Positions 46,995 to 55,079 of a stretch of DNA of 64,000 nt are shown here, piece by piece. A program made the position numbers and the translations under genes. The stretch's first letter is position 1, and each line of letters opens with the position of its first letter. Source of the stretch: LMUY01 sp965276785 (GTDB taxonomy: Bacteria > Pseudomonadota > Alphaproteobacteria > Acetobacterales > Acetobacteraceae); the NCBI GenBank assembly GCA_965276785.1, contig OZ255629.1:558001-622000 (forward strand), given 5' to 3'. The notes beneath the pieces were generated by a model, which saw only the letters and a list, made by a program, of their open reading frames with translations, did no database searches and was not told the origin of the DNA.

Positions 46995-47898
46995 GCCGCA
47001 GCCGCAAATACACGACCGTGAAGCACAGCACGATCGCCAGCATCACCAGCGACACCGCCGAAGCCTGCCCCGGCCGGCCCAGGCGGAACGACAGTTCGTA
47101 GAGATACGTCACCAGGATGTGCGTCGAGTTGTCCGGGCCGCCTTGCGTCATCACCCAGATGATTGGGAACGAGTTGAACACGTGGATTACGTTCAGCACC
47201 ACGGCGATGGTGATGAACGGGCGCAGCAACGGCAGCGTCAGGAACCAGAAGCTGTGCCGCGGCCGCGCCCCATCAATGGCGGCGGCCTCGTATAAATCAC
47301 CTGGGATCGACGACAGCCCGCCAAGCAGGATGGTGGTGGTGAACGGGACCGACACGACGATGCCGACCAGGATTTCCACCGGGAACGCCGTCTGCGCCTG
47401 CGCCATCCAAGGCACCGATCCGGTCATCAGCCCCAATTGCCGCAAGCTCGCGTTGACCATGCCGTAATCAGCGTTGAACGACCACAGCCAGGCGACTGCA
47501 GCCATCGCCAGAGACACCGCCCAGGGCAGCATGATCAGCGTGCGGGCTAGGCCGCGGCCGTAGAAATCCTGACGCAGCAGCAAAGCCACCGGGATCGACA
47601 CGGCGAGGGTTCCACCCACCACGCATGCCGTCCAGACCCCGGTCCGCAGCAGCGCCGCTTGGAAGATGCCGTCCGACAGCACGCTGGCGAAGTTGGCCAG
47701 CCCGGCAAAGCCGCGCACCAGCCCGAAGCGGGACACGTCGGACAGCGACAGCACGACAATCTGGTAGAACGGGTACAGGATGACGACGCCCGACAGCGCC
47801 AAGCTCGGCGCCAGCAAGCCCCAGGCCGCAAGCGGAAGCCGGACGCGCGGCCGCGAGCCAGGCGGAGCAGAGGCGGCCAGACCCTCCGCTGCGCTCAC
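46984..47898 (-). CDS. Carbohydrate ABC transporter permease (MalF-type)
   Basis: Permease partner, 304 residues from the GTG at 47898, which overlaps the stop of the binding-protein gene (GTGA); longer forms of this frame run inside that gene and are not real. Six hydrophobic segments, first helix LPLAAWGLLAPSLALSGVVI; the EAA loop is GDLYEAAAIDGARPRHSFWF near 200. Confidence 0.9.
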   Translation of the reverse strand: MSAAEGLAASAPPGSRPRVRLPLAAWGLLAPSLALSGVVILYPFYQIVVLSLSDVSRFGLVRGFAGLANFASVLSDGIFQAALLRTGVWTACVVGGTLAVSIPVALLLRQDFYGRGLARTLIMLPWAVSLAMAAVAWLWSFNADYGMVNASLRQLGLMTGSVPWMAQAQTAFPVEILVGIVVSVPFTTTILLGGLSSIPGDLYEAAAIDGARPRHSFWFLTLPLLRPFITIAVVLNVIHVFNSFPIIWVMTQGGPDNSTHILVTYLYELSFRLGRPGQASAVSLVMLAIVLCFTVVYLRLRREE

Positions 47899-49109
47899 TT
47901 GCCCAGCGAGGCGTCGGCCCGGGCGGCCGCCTGCTTGAGCGCCGCTGCGGGCTCGGCCTGGCCGATATAGACCGACTGCACCGCGTCGCTCACCGCCTTG
48001 GCGGTGTCCTCCCACCCGGTGACGGTCGGGGCGAAATGCGCGGAGGGCAGCAGGTCCACAAAAATCTTGAGCCGGGCATTGTCGGTGAACGCCGGGTCGG
48101 CGGCTTCGGCCTTGGTGGTGGGCAGGAAGCCCTCGCCGGCGGTGAACTCCGCTCGGGGCGCTTTGGTGAACAGGAAGTCCAGGAACTGCCACGCAGCCGG
48201 CTTTACCTTGGAGTTGCTGAACATCACCACCGAATCGGTCACCGCGTAGGTCGCGCTGTCGGTGCCTTTCGGCACCGGCACGATGCCATAGTCGAGCTTA
48301 GGCGCATCCTTGGCGAGCTGCCCGATCAGGAACGGCGCAGTGATCACCATGCCCACCCGGCCCTGCTTGAACAGGTCCTGGATGTCCGACCGGGTGTAAT
48401 TGGTCGGGCCCGGTTGCGTGAGGCCCCGGTCCACCATCGTCTTGTAGAGTGTCAGCGCCTTCACCCCGGCGGGCGAGTCGAAGGCGGCTTGGGTGCGCGC
48501 GTTGACCACGTCGCCGCCATAGCTCCACAGCGCGTAATACCAATACACGTCGGTCTCGGTGCCCTTCGCCATCAGCCCGAAGCCCGGCACGCCTTTCGCC
48601 TTCAGCTTCTCCGAGGCGGCAACCACGTCGTCCCAAGTGGCCGGGCCATTGGGGTAACCCGCCTGGGTCAGCATGTCCTTGTTGTAGTACATCGCCCGGG
48701 CCGAGGCCGCGATCGGCAGGCCATAGACCTTGCCCGCGATGGTGCCGGGCGCCAGGAAGGGTGGGATGAAGCGCGCCTTGACGTCCGCCGGCATCATGCC
48801 GTCGAGCGGTTCGGCGATGCCGTCCTTGACGAAGTCCAGCAGCCAGCGCGTGCCGATGATCGAGATGTCGGGGTTGGTGCCGCCGGACACGTCGGTCTGC
48901 AGCGTCTGCAGCAGGTCGTCCCAGTTCACCACGTCGATTTTGACGTTGATATCCGGATGAGCCTGGTGGAACTCGAAAGCCATCTTGTTAAAATAGGGGC
49001 CGGTAGCGGCGCTATAGTAGGCCACGGTCATCCGCACCGTCTCGGCCTGCGCCGTGGCGGCAAACACCAGAGCGGCAAAGCCGAGCAAGGACGTCCTCAA
49101 GACGGTCAT
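47895..49109 (-). CDS. Sugar ABC transporter substrate-binding protein
   Basis: Periplasmic binding protein of family 1, about 404 residues. From the ATG at 49109 the signal peptide is TVLRTSLLGFAALVFAATAQA; ATGs at 49130 and 49163 are alternatives. The mature protein has FHQAHPDINVKIDVVNWDDL near 50, GLPIAASARAMYYNKDMLTQ near 130 and GRVGMVITAPFLIGQL near 245. First gene of a three-gene transporter operon without its own ATPase. Confidence 0.88.
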   Translation of the reverse strand: MTVLRTSLLGFAALVFAATAQAETVRMTVAYYSAATGPYFNKMAFEFHQAHPDINVKIDVVNWDDLLQTLQTDVSGGTNPDISIIGTRWLLDFVKDGIAEPLDGMMPADVKARFIPPFLAPGTIAGKVYGLPIAASARAMYYNKDMLTQAGYPNGPATWDDVVAASEKLKAKGVPGFGLMAKGTETDVYWYYALWSYGGDVVNARTQAAFDSPAGVKALTLYKTMVDRGLTQPGPTNYTRSDIQDLFKQGRVGMVITAPFLIGQLAKDAPKLDYGIVPVPKGTDSATYAVTDSVVMFSNSKVKPAAWQFLDFLFTKAPRAEFTAGEGFLPTTKAEAADPAFTDNARLKIFVDLLPSAHFAPTVTGWEDTAKAVSDAVQSVYIGQAEPAAALKQAAARADASLGK

Positions 49110-49181
49110 CGCGTTTATTCCAAGGCGCATCGTGACCGTGTGGCCGTGCAACTTCAATGCCATCCCGTCAGGGGCGATGCG

Positions 49182-50213
49182 CTACACCTCCGCCAATACC
49201 GGCGCCGGCCGGCTGCCCGTGAACAGGGCTGCCCGCAGCCCAGCCGGGCAGTCCGCACGCAGCGCCATGCCGAGTTCCACGCCCAGCCGTGTCGCGTCCT
49301 CGGCCGCGCCCTCAAGCATCCGCCGCGCCAGGAAGCTGCCATCCGGGCTCGCAATCAGCCCGGTCAACCGCAGCTTGCCGCCCGGGAGCAGGCGGGCATG
49401 GCTGCCGATCGGGGTGGCGCACGTGCCGTCCAGCACCGCCAGCAGGGCGCGTTCGGCCCGGCACGCGGCCTTGGCCTCCGGGTCGGACATCGCGTCCAGC
49501 ATCGTCATCAGCTCGTAGTCCTCCGACCGCACCGTGATGGCGATGATGCCCTGGCCGGCGGCGGGCAGCATCTCCTCCGGGTCGAACACCACATGCGCGG
49601 CGCTCTCGAGCCCCAGCCGGCGCAGCCCGGCGAACGCCAGCGTGGTGCCGTCGCACGCGCCGGACGCGAGCTTGCGCAGCCGGGTCTGCACATTGCCGCG
49701 CATCGAGGCAATCCGCAGGTCCGGCCGGGCATGCAGCAACTGCGCCTGCCGCCGCACCGAGCAGGTGCCGACGGTGCTGCCCTCGGGCAACGAGCCCAAG
49801 CCCAGGGCGGCGCCCGGCTGGTGCGCCTCGGCCAGCACCATTGCGTCCCGCGCATCCTCGCGCCGCAGGGTGCAGGCGATGGTGACGCCGGCGGGCAGGG
49901 CGGTGTCGAGGTCTTTTAGGCTATGCACCGCCACATCCACGCGGCCATCCAGCAGCGCCTCGTGGATCTCCTTGGCGAACAGCCCCTTGCCGCCGATCTC
50001 GGCCAAGGGACGGTCTTGGATGGCATCCCCGGTGACGCCGATGACGCATTCCTGCAGCGCACCCGGCGCACGAAGTGGCGGGCAAACCGCCTCCAGCGCA
50101 CTCAGGAATGCCCGGGTCTGCCACAGCGCCAGAACCGAGCTGCGGGTGCCGGCCCGAAGTGGCAGCGGACGCTGCTGGATCGGGCCACGGCGCAGTGCAT
50201 TGGTGTCTCTCAT
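49182..50213 (-). CDS. hemC: Porphobilinogen deaminase HemC
   Basis: Hydroxymethylbilane synthase, which joins four porphobilinogens for heme and bacteriochlorophyll. 343 residues. Substrate loops LRAGTRSSVLALWQTRAFL near residue 18, GGKGLFAKEIHEALLDGRVD near 72, VHSLKDLDTALPAG near 95 and GTCSVRRQAQL near 148; the Cys that carries the dipyrromethane cofactor is in DGTCATPIGSHARL near 260. It starts 10 bp after the pufC stop on the same strand, so it is probably co-transcribed with the reaction-centre genes. Confidence 0.93.
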   Translation of the reverse strand: MRDTNALRRGPIQQRPLPLRAGTRSSVLALWQTRAFLSALEAVCPPLRAPGALQECVIGVTGDAIQDRPLAEIGGKGLFAKEIHEALLDGRVDVAVHSLKDLDTALPAGVTIACTLRREDARDAMVLAEAHQPGAALGLGSLPEGSTVGTCSVRRQAQLLHARPDLRIASMRGNVQTRLRKLASGACDGTTLAFAGLRRLGLESAAHVVFDPEEMLPAAGQGIIAITVRSEDYELMTMLDAMSDPEAKAACRAERALLAVLDGTCATPIGSHARLLPGGKLRLTGLIASPDGSFLARRMLEGAAEDATRLGVELGMALRADCPAGLRAALFTGSRPAPVLAEV

Positions 50214-50223
50214 AGGTCGCTCC

Positions 50224-51252
50224 TTACTGCGCTGCTTGCGGCACGCCGCCCAGCTCCGGGAAGTCTTTCGCCATGCTCACGCCGAACAGGGGCTTGTAGA
50301 CACCCTGGTGGCAGGTTGCGCAGTCCACTTTCGCGACGTCCCCCAATGGGCCCAGCCGATAAGGCGGGAACACCGAATGCAGGCTCTCTAGATAGGCGTT
50401 GTTCACATCCCGCACCATGCGGATGCCGTACCAGGCGCTTACGCGTTGCGGCGTGCTCTGCGACCAATCGGCGAAGGCGCGGCTGTTATGGCAATAGGTG
50501 CAGTTCACCCCGAGCGATTGGGAGAAATGCACCATCAGCGCATAGGTCCATTCGGTCTGCTTGATGGACTGCCTGTCACCCGTCGGCAAGGCCGTGGTGG
50601 AGTTCACGCGGATGCTGTTGTCCTGCTCGAGAAAGGGCGTGAGCGGGTCGTAGGGCAAGGAGGCCAGGCCGACCGACGGCGAGGCAATGTTCTTGCCCGT
50701 TCCGGTTTCCACCATATTGACCGCGTGTGCCGGTCCCGGGTCGTTGTAGAAGATGTAGGCGGGCACGTTGTTGCCACGGTGGCAGGTGTAGCAGGTTACC
50801 CCCACGTTCTGCACATGGCTCTTCCAGTCGGTGTTGATGTGCTGGGTCATCTGCAGCATGCGGCGGGCGACCACCTTGGTGTATTTGTCGTCGGCCGCGA
50901 AGTTGTTGCCGACATGGCAGTAGTTGCAGCCCGCTTGCGGCGACACCCATTGCGTGATGGACGCCATGATGCGGGTGAACTGCCCTACGCTCAGGTCGCC
51001 CAACACCTGCACGTTCTTGTAGGCGACGTTGGCCTTCAGCCCGGCCGCCGGAAGTTCCGGCAGGTAGGCGGGGATGGCGTTCAACTTGCGCTCGTCGGCG
51101 ATCACCTGCGGTTGGAAGTTCTCCACCATTCCCGTGCCGCGATAGCCGCGCTGCACCTCGTAGAGCGGCCCGGCGCGGAAGGTGGTGACGATGATGAGCA
51201 GGGCCACAAGGCCGGCCAGCCCGGCGGCCACCCAGAGGGGGAAATACCTCAT
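50224..51252 (-). CDS. pufC: Reaction-centre tetraheme cytochrome c subunit PufC
   Basis: Periplasmic cytochrome that reduces the photo-oxidised special pair. 342 residues from the ATG that overlaps the pufM stop by 4 bp. Four heme-binding motifs are present: CNYCH, CYTCH, CTYCH and CATCH at about residues 108, 156, 254 and 310. The N-terminal hydrophobic segment LWVAAGLAGLVALLIIVTTF has no following lipobox Cys, so it is probably a membrane anchor rather than a lipoprotein signal. Confidence 0.95.
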   Translation of the reverse strand: MRYFPLWVAAGLAGLVALLIIVTTFRAGPLYEVQRGYRGTGMVENFQPQVIADERKLNAIPAYLPELPAAGLKANVAYKNVQVLGDLSVGQFTRIMASITQWVSPQAGCNYCHVGNNFAADDKYTKVVARRMLQMTQHINTDWKSHVQNVGVTCYTCHRGNNVPAYIFYNDPGPAHAVNMVETGTGKNIASPSVGLASLPYDPLTPFLEQDNSIRVNSTTALPTGDRQSIKQTEWTYALMVHFSQSLGVNCTYCHNSRAFADWSQSTPQRVSAWYGIRMVRDVNNAYLESLHSVFPPYRLGPLGDVAKVDCATCHQGVYKPLFGVSMAKDFPELGGVPQAAQ

Positions 51253-52226
51253 TGCGGCGCTCCTGGCAGGGTCGCCGGGTCCACCATCGGGCCGAACACT
51301 GCGGGATAGGAGGCGGCGATGCCGTGCTTCACACCCCAGAGATACCAATTATCCACCACGGTGCCCGTCAGCAGGATGCCGATGCCGCCGCAGACCGGGC
51401 AGAGCACGGCGAACCACCAAGCCCAGCGATGCACCGATTCGAACGTGGCGTTGAACCCCATGGTCCAGCGCCAGAAAATGCCGGCGCGCTCGGCCGCGGT
51501 GCCGCGGTCGACGATCTGATCAATCTCGCGCTCGCCGCCGAACCGGCTGACCGCCAAAACGGTGGCGCCGTGCATCGCGAACAGCAGCGTCGACCCGTAG
51601 AGAAACACGATCGAGAGCATGTGGAATGGGTTGTAGAACAGATTGCCGTAGCGCAGCGAGAACGACGCCGTCCAGTCCAGGTGCGGGAAGATGCCGAACG
51701 GCACCGCCTCTGCCCAACTGCCCATCAGCAAGGGGCGGATGAACCCCAGCACGAGGTAGAGCCAGATGGCGCCGGCAAACCCCCAGGCGACATGCGTGCC
51801 CATACCGAGGGCGCGGGCGCGGCGATACACGCGGGCCCACCACAGCAGGATGGAGGCGGTGAGAAAGAAGCCCGCCATGAGCCACCAGCCGCCTTGGGCC
51901 AGGGGCGGCAAGCGCAAGCCCCAACCTGGCGCCGGGGGCTCCAGCGCCAGCCAAGGCAGTTCGCGCAGGAACTGCACCGGGTTCCAGTTCACCGACGCCC
52001 ACATGTTGAGCCCGATGATCTCGAACGCGGTGAAGCCGCAGATGAGTGAGGCCACGCCTAAGGCGCCGAGATAGATCGGACCGACCTGCGCATCGCCGAA
52101 TCGTCCCAGCAGGTGGGAAAACACCGGCTTGCCTTGGCGCGGGAACGCGCCCGGGGCGGTGGCCACACCCGAATAGGCCGGGCCACGGACCTGCACGCGG
52201 GTGAAAAGGTTTTGGTATTCAGCCAT
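51249..52226 (-). CDS. pufM: Photosynthetic reaction centre M subunit
   Basis: Membrane subunit of the type II reaction centre, 325 residues with five membrane helices. Conserved segments include AEYQNLFTRVQVRGP at the N-terminus, YNPFHMLSIVFLYGSTLLFA (bacteriochlorophyll-binding His) near 200, and ERAGIFWRWTMGFNATFESVHRW near 245 with His/Glu ligands of the non-heme iron. Site GAGGGGG precedes the ATG. 12 bp after pufL. Confidence 0.96.
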   Translation of the reverse strand: MAEYQNLFTRVQVRGPAYSGVATAPGAFPRQGKPVFSHLLGRFGDAQVGPIYLGALGVASLICGFTAFEIIGLNMWASVNWNPVQFLRELPWLALEPPAPGWGLRLPPLAQGGWWLMAGFFLTASILLWWARVYRRARALGMGTHVAWGFAGAIWLYLVLGFIRPLLMGSWAEAVPFGIFPHLDWTASFSLRYGNLFYNPFHMLSIVFLYGSTLLFAMHGATVLAVSRFGGEREIDQIVDRGTAAERAGIFWRWTMGFNATFESVHRWAWWFAVLCPVCGGIGILLTGTVVDNWYLWGVKHGIAASYPAVFGPMVDPATLPGAPQ

Positions 52227-52238
52227 GATCGTGCCCCC

Positions 52239-53063
52239 TCACTTCCAGATCGGCAGGTTCAGCCACCAACCCCACCACTCCGGCCAGCCCTTGTCCCAGA
52301 ATGGTCCGCTGATGACGATGCAGACCGCGCTCCAGAACCCGGCCGAGAGTGCGAGGAACAGGCCCAGCCGGTGGATGCCGAGTGTGCCGATGGACCAGCC
52401 GATGGTGTCGCGGAAGAAGCTGTTCTCATGCTCGCCCGACTTCACCACCTGCCCTTTCGGCGGATTGGCGGCGGACAACACCAGCGAGCCATGCAGCGAC
52501 AATGCGAGCACGGTGGTGAAAAAGAACGTCACCGCCAGCATATGCGCCGGGTTGTAGTGGAAGTGCAGATACTGGTAGCCGGTGTTGGACACCCAATCCA
52601 AGTGGCTTAAGATGCCGTAGGGAAAACCATAGCCCCAAGCTCCCATCAGCACGGGCCGGATCACCACCAGGGTGAAGTAGGCAAAGATCGCCATGCTGTA
52701 GGCCACCGGGACATGCAGCCCCATGCCGAGCTTGCGGGAGATTTCGGCCTGCCGCAGCGCCCAGGAGATGAAGGCGCCCAATGCGCAGACGGTGATCGCC
52801 TGCCACAGCCCGCCCTCCCGCAGCGGGGCCAGCGCCAGGCCGTAGCTGATGTCCGGCGGTGCGATGTTGATGCGCCAGACGTTCCAAGTGGGGCCGATCG
52901 CCGCCCCGTAGATGATCAGCAACGTGCCCAGGATGGAGAAAAACGCGGCCGTCACGCCGAAGAAGCCGACGTAGAACGGGCCGGCCCAGAAATCGAACAA
53001 GTCACCGCCGACCAGCGTTCCGCCCCGTACGCGGTATTTCCGCTCGAAACTTAGCATCGCCAC
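52239..53063 (-). CDS. pufL: Photosynthetic reaction centre L subunit
   Basis: L subunit, 274 residues, with GTG start aligned to the usual first Met of MALLSFERKYRVRGG-type proteins (here V/MAMLSFERKYRVRGGTL). Five membrane helices; LHFHYNPAHMLAVTFFFTTV near 170 and SLHGSLVLSAANP near 188 hold the chlorophyll and iron-ligand His residues, and FFRDTIGWSIGTLGIHRLGL near 214 the quinone-side segment. Strong GGGGGAG ribosome site. Confidence 0.96.
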   Translation of the reverse strand: MAMLSFERKYRVRGGTLVGGDLFDFWAGPFYVGFFGVTAAFFSILGTLLIIYGAAIGPTWNVWRINIAPPDISYGLALAPLREGGLWQAITVCALGAFISWALRQAEISRKLGMGLHVPVAYSMAIFAYFTLVVIRPVLMGAWGYGFPYGILSHLDWVSNTGYQYLHFHYNPAHMLAVTFFFTTVLALSLHGSLVLSAANPPKGQVVKSGEHENSFFRDTIGWSIGTLGIHRLGLFLALSAGFWSAVCIVISGPFWDKGWPEWWGWWLNLPIWK

Positions 53064-53089
53064 GGCTTTACGCTCCCCCTCTATGCCAA

Positions 53090-53120
53090 GGCGGCAGCCC
53101 GGTCTTGATGCCGGGCCGCC
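53090..53120 (-). promoter_or_regulatory. Intercistronic stem-loop between pufA and pufL
   Basis: GC-rich inverted repeat: arms GGCGGCAGCCCGG and CCGGGCCGCC around TCTTGATG, with a 3-nt bulge. In Rhodobacter a pufA-pufL hairpin protects the pufBA part of the mRNA and sets the LH1:RC ratio; position and strength suggest the same here. Confidence 0.6.
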
Positions 53121-53133
53121 GCTGAGGCTGTGC

Positions 53134-53322
53134 CTATTTTGCCGCAGGTGGCAGCGGTGCCATCTGCTGCGCCACTCCGCCCGTGCGATGCGGGCCGTCC
53201 AGCCAGTTGAAGCGATCAGTGCTCAACAGGATGAAATGGATCAGAATTGCCAGAGTGAACAGGAATATGCCCAGGGAGATCAGTGCCCGCCGGGGGTCGA
53301 ACAGGGTCCAAATGCGCCACAT
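53134..53322 (-). CDS. pufA: Light-harvesting 1 alpha chain PufA
   Basis: Single-helix antenna polypeptide of 62 residues. N-terminal MWRIWTLFDPRRALISLGIF and the bacteriochlorophyll-binding His in LAILIHFILLSTDRFNWLDG near residue 29 are diagnostic of LH1-alpha. A Pro/Ala-rich tail of about 18 residues follows. Located between pufB and pufL with a 12-bp gap to pufB. Confidence 0.95.
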   Translation of the reverse strand: MWRIWTLFDPRRALISLGIFLFTLAILIHFILLSTDRFNWLDGPHRTGGVAQQMAPLPPAAK

Positions 53323-53334
53323 GGTGCTGTCTCC

Positions 53335-53559
53335 TCAGCCAAGCATGGTGAGTGCGTGATGCAGGGTCAGCATGCCGGTCTGATACCCGTTCGGGCCAGG
53401 CAGCCAGGGGCGCCATTGCCACACTAGGAAATGCGCGACGATGGCAATCACCGTGAACACGATGAAGCTCGTCATAAAGATGGTGTGGAATTCCCGCGCC
53501 TCTGGTTCCGTCAGGCCCGACAGCGTCGTCGGCCTTTCTCGTTCGATCATGCCACTCAC
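53335..53559 (-). CDS. pufB: Light-harvesting 1 beta chain PufB
   Basis: Antenna beta polypeptide, 74 residues from GTG 53559 (GGAGGG 8 bp upstream). SGLTEPEAREFHTIFMTSFI carries the conserved Glu-Phe-His, and VIAIVAHFLVWQWRPWLPG the chlorophyll-binding His and WRPW end. Unlike most LH1-beta chains, about 17 residues follow WRPWLP (NGYQTGMLTLHHALTMLG). First gene of the puf set, 73 bp after bchZ; no pufQ between them. Confidence 0.93.
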   Translation of the reverse strand: MSGMIERERPTTLSGLTEPEAREFHTIFMTSFIVFTVIAIVAHFLVWQWRPWLPGPNGYQTGMLTLHHALTMLG

Positions 53560-53632
53560 GTCGTAGCCCTCCGTCTCCTGGCCTCTCGGCCGCTGCCGCG
53601 CACATCCCGCGGCGGGGAACGATGGTCCGCGT

Positions 53633-55075
53633 TCACGCGGGCACCGTTTCGGTCAGCCGGGCCACTCGGTCCAGGCAAACTTCGTCTTCGCCAGCCTCCC
53701 GCGCCGCACGCTCGATGCGGTCGCGCAGGCGCTTGGCGGCTGAGATGCGCAGCAGGAATGGTTCGGTCTGCACCAGCGCGTCGAGGCGATGCGAGGCGGC
53801 TTCGCTCCACACCATGGCGGGCCTCGCCGGCGTAGGCTCCACCTTATCCATCTCGGTGCCGAGCGGCAGGATGTGGAACAGCGCATCGAACAGCGCGTTG
53901 CAGTATTCCTGCACCAAGTAAGTGGCGCCGGCGTAGCCCATGAACGGCGTGCCGGTGGCGCGGCGGATGATGGCGCCTGGAAACGACGCTGGAACAAAAC
54001 TGCAGCGCGCTCCCGCCTCGGCCGAATACATCCGCTCGTTGAAGGAGCCGAACAGCACCAGCGGCGGCGTCGCCTTGATGGCGGCACGAACGGCGGCATT
54101 GTCGGTCTTCTGCCCGGCCTGCCGCGAGACGGCGAAGCTGCAGGGGATGCCCAATTCGTCTTCCAAGAACCGGCGCACGCCGCGGGCGTAGGTGTCGGTG
54201 GCGACCACCGCGAAGGAGGCGGTGGCGAAGAAATCCTGTGTCACGGAGCGCCACAAATCCCACAGCGGCTTGATCGTGGTGTGCTTCTCGGCCGCGATGA
54301 ACGGCTGCGGGTCCAGCCCCACCAGCTCGCCCAGGGTTTCCAGGAAGTTGGTGGTGGCAAACACTCCGATCGGGGCCATGAGGTATGGGCGATCCAATTC
54401 CTCGCACAGCTTGCGGCCGAACTCGCGATAGAGGCAGATGTTCACGTCCGCATCCGGCAGCCGGGCGATGTCCTCCACGTGGCAGCCGAGCGGGAACTGC
54501 AGGTTAACCTCGCAGCCGATGCCCTCCACCAGGCGGCGGATCTCGGTGGCGTCCGACGGCATGTTAAACGTGCCGTAGATCGGGCCGATAATGTTCACCC
54601 GCGGGCGGGCCCCCTCGGGCCGCTTGGCCGGCGCCCGTACGCCGCCCTTCTTCTTGGCGCCGAACTCGGTCCACAGCCAATAAATGGCACGGTCGGCGCA
54701 TTGCCATTGGTCTTCGTCGATCGTCCGCGGCACGAAGCGCTGCAGGTTGCTGCCCTCGGGTGTCACGCCGCCGCCGATCATTTCGGCAATCGAGCCGGTC
54801 ACCACCACGGCGGGCAAATCCGGGTCCTGCGTGCCGCTGGCCCGGCGCATCGAGGCCTCGGTGCCGTTCTGCGACAGCTCCTCCTCGGACAGGCCCGTCA
54901 CCACCACCGGCAGCTCGTGCGGCGGCAGCCCGTCGGTGTAGTGCAGCACCGCCGTCACCGGCAGATTCTCGCAGCCGACCGGGCCATCGATCACCACGCG
55001 CAGGCCGCGCACGGCGGAGAAGGCATACACCGCGCCCCAGTACCCGCCAGCGCGGTCATGGTCGAGCACCAGCAT
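53633..55075 (-). CDS. bchZ: Chlorophyllide a reductase subunit BchZ
   Basis: NifK-like subunit of chlorophyllide a oxidoreductase (COR), which reduces ring B to give a bacteriochlorin. 480 residues from ATG 55075, 4 bp after the bchY stop. Cys ligands of the Fe-S cluster and substrate site lie in DGPVGCENLPVTAVLHYTDG near residue 35; EINLQFPLGCHVEDIARLPD-like segment near 205 (CEVNLQFPLGCHVED) and FMGYAGATYLVQEYCNALFD near 385 are typical BchZ. Confidence 0.95.
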   Translation of the reverse strand: MLVLDHDRAGGYWGAVYAFSAVRGLRVVIDGPVGCENLPVTAVLHYTDGLPPHELPVVVTGLSEEELSQNGTEASMRRASGTQDPDLPAVVVTGSIAEMIGGGVTPEGSNLQRFVPRTIDEDQWQCADRAIYWLWTEFGAKKKGGVRAPAKRPEGARPRVNIIGPIYGTFNMPSDATEIRRLVEGIGCEVNLQFPLGCHVEDIARLPDADVNICLYREFGRKLCEELDRPYLMAPIGVFATTNFLETLGELVGLDPQPFIAAEKHTTIKPLWDLWRSVTQDFFATASFAVVATDTYARGVRRFLEDELGIPCSFAVSRQAGQKTDNAAVRAAIKATPPLVLFGSFNERMYSAEAGARCSFVPASFPGAIIRRATGTPFMGYAGATYLVQEYCNALFDALFHILPLGTEMDKVEPTPARPAMVWSEAASHRLDALVQTEPFLLRISAAKRLRDRIERAAREAGEDEVCLDRVARLTETVPA

Positions 55076-55079
55076 CGCC

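Noticed and set aside
53560..53632. pufQ between bchZ and pufB
   Set aside because: Only 73 bp are available and no short membrane-protein frame with a start codon is present.
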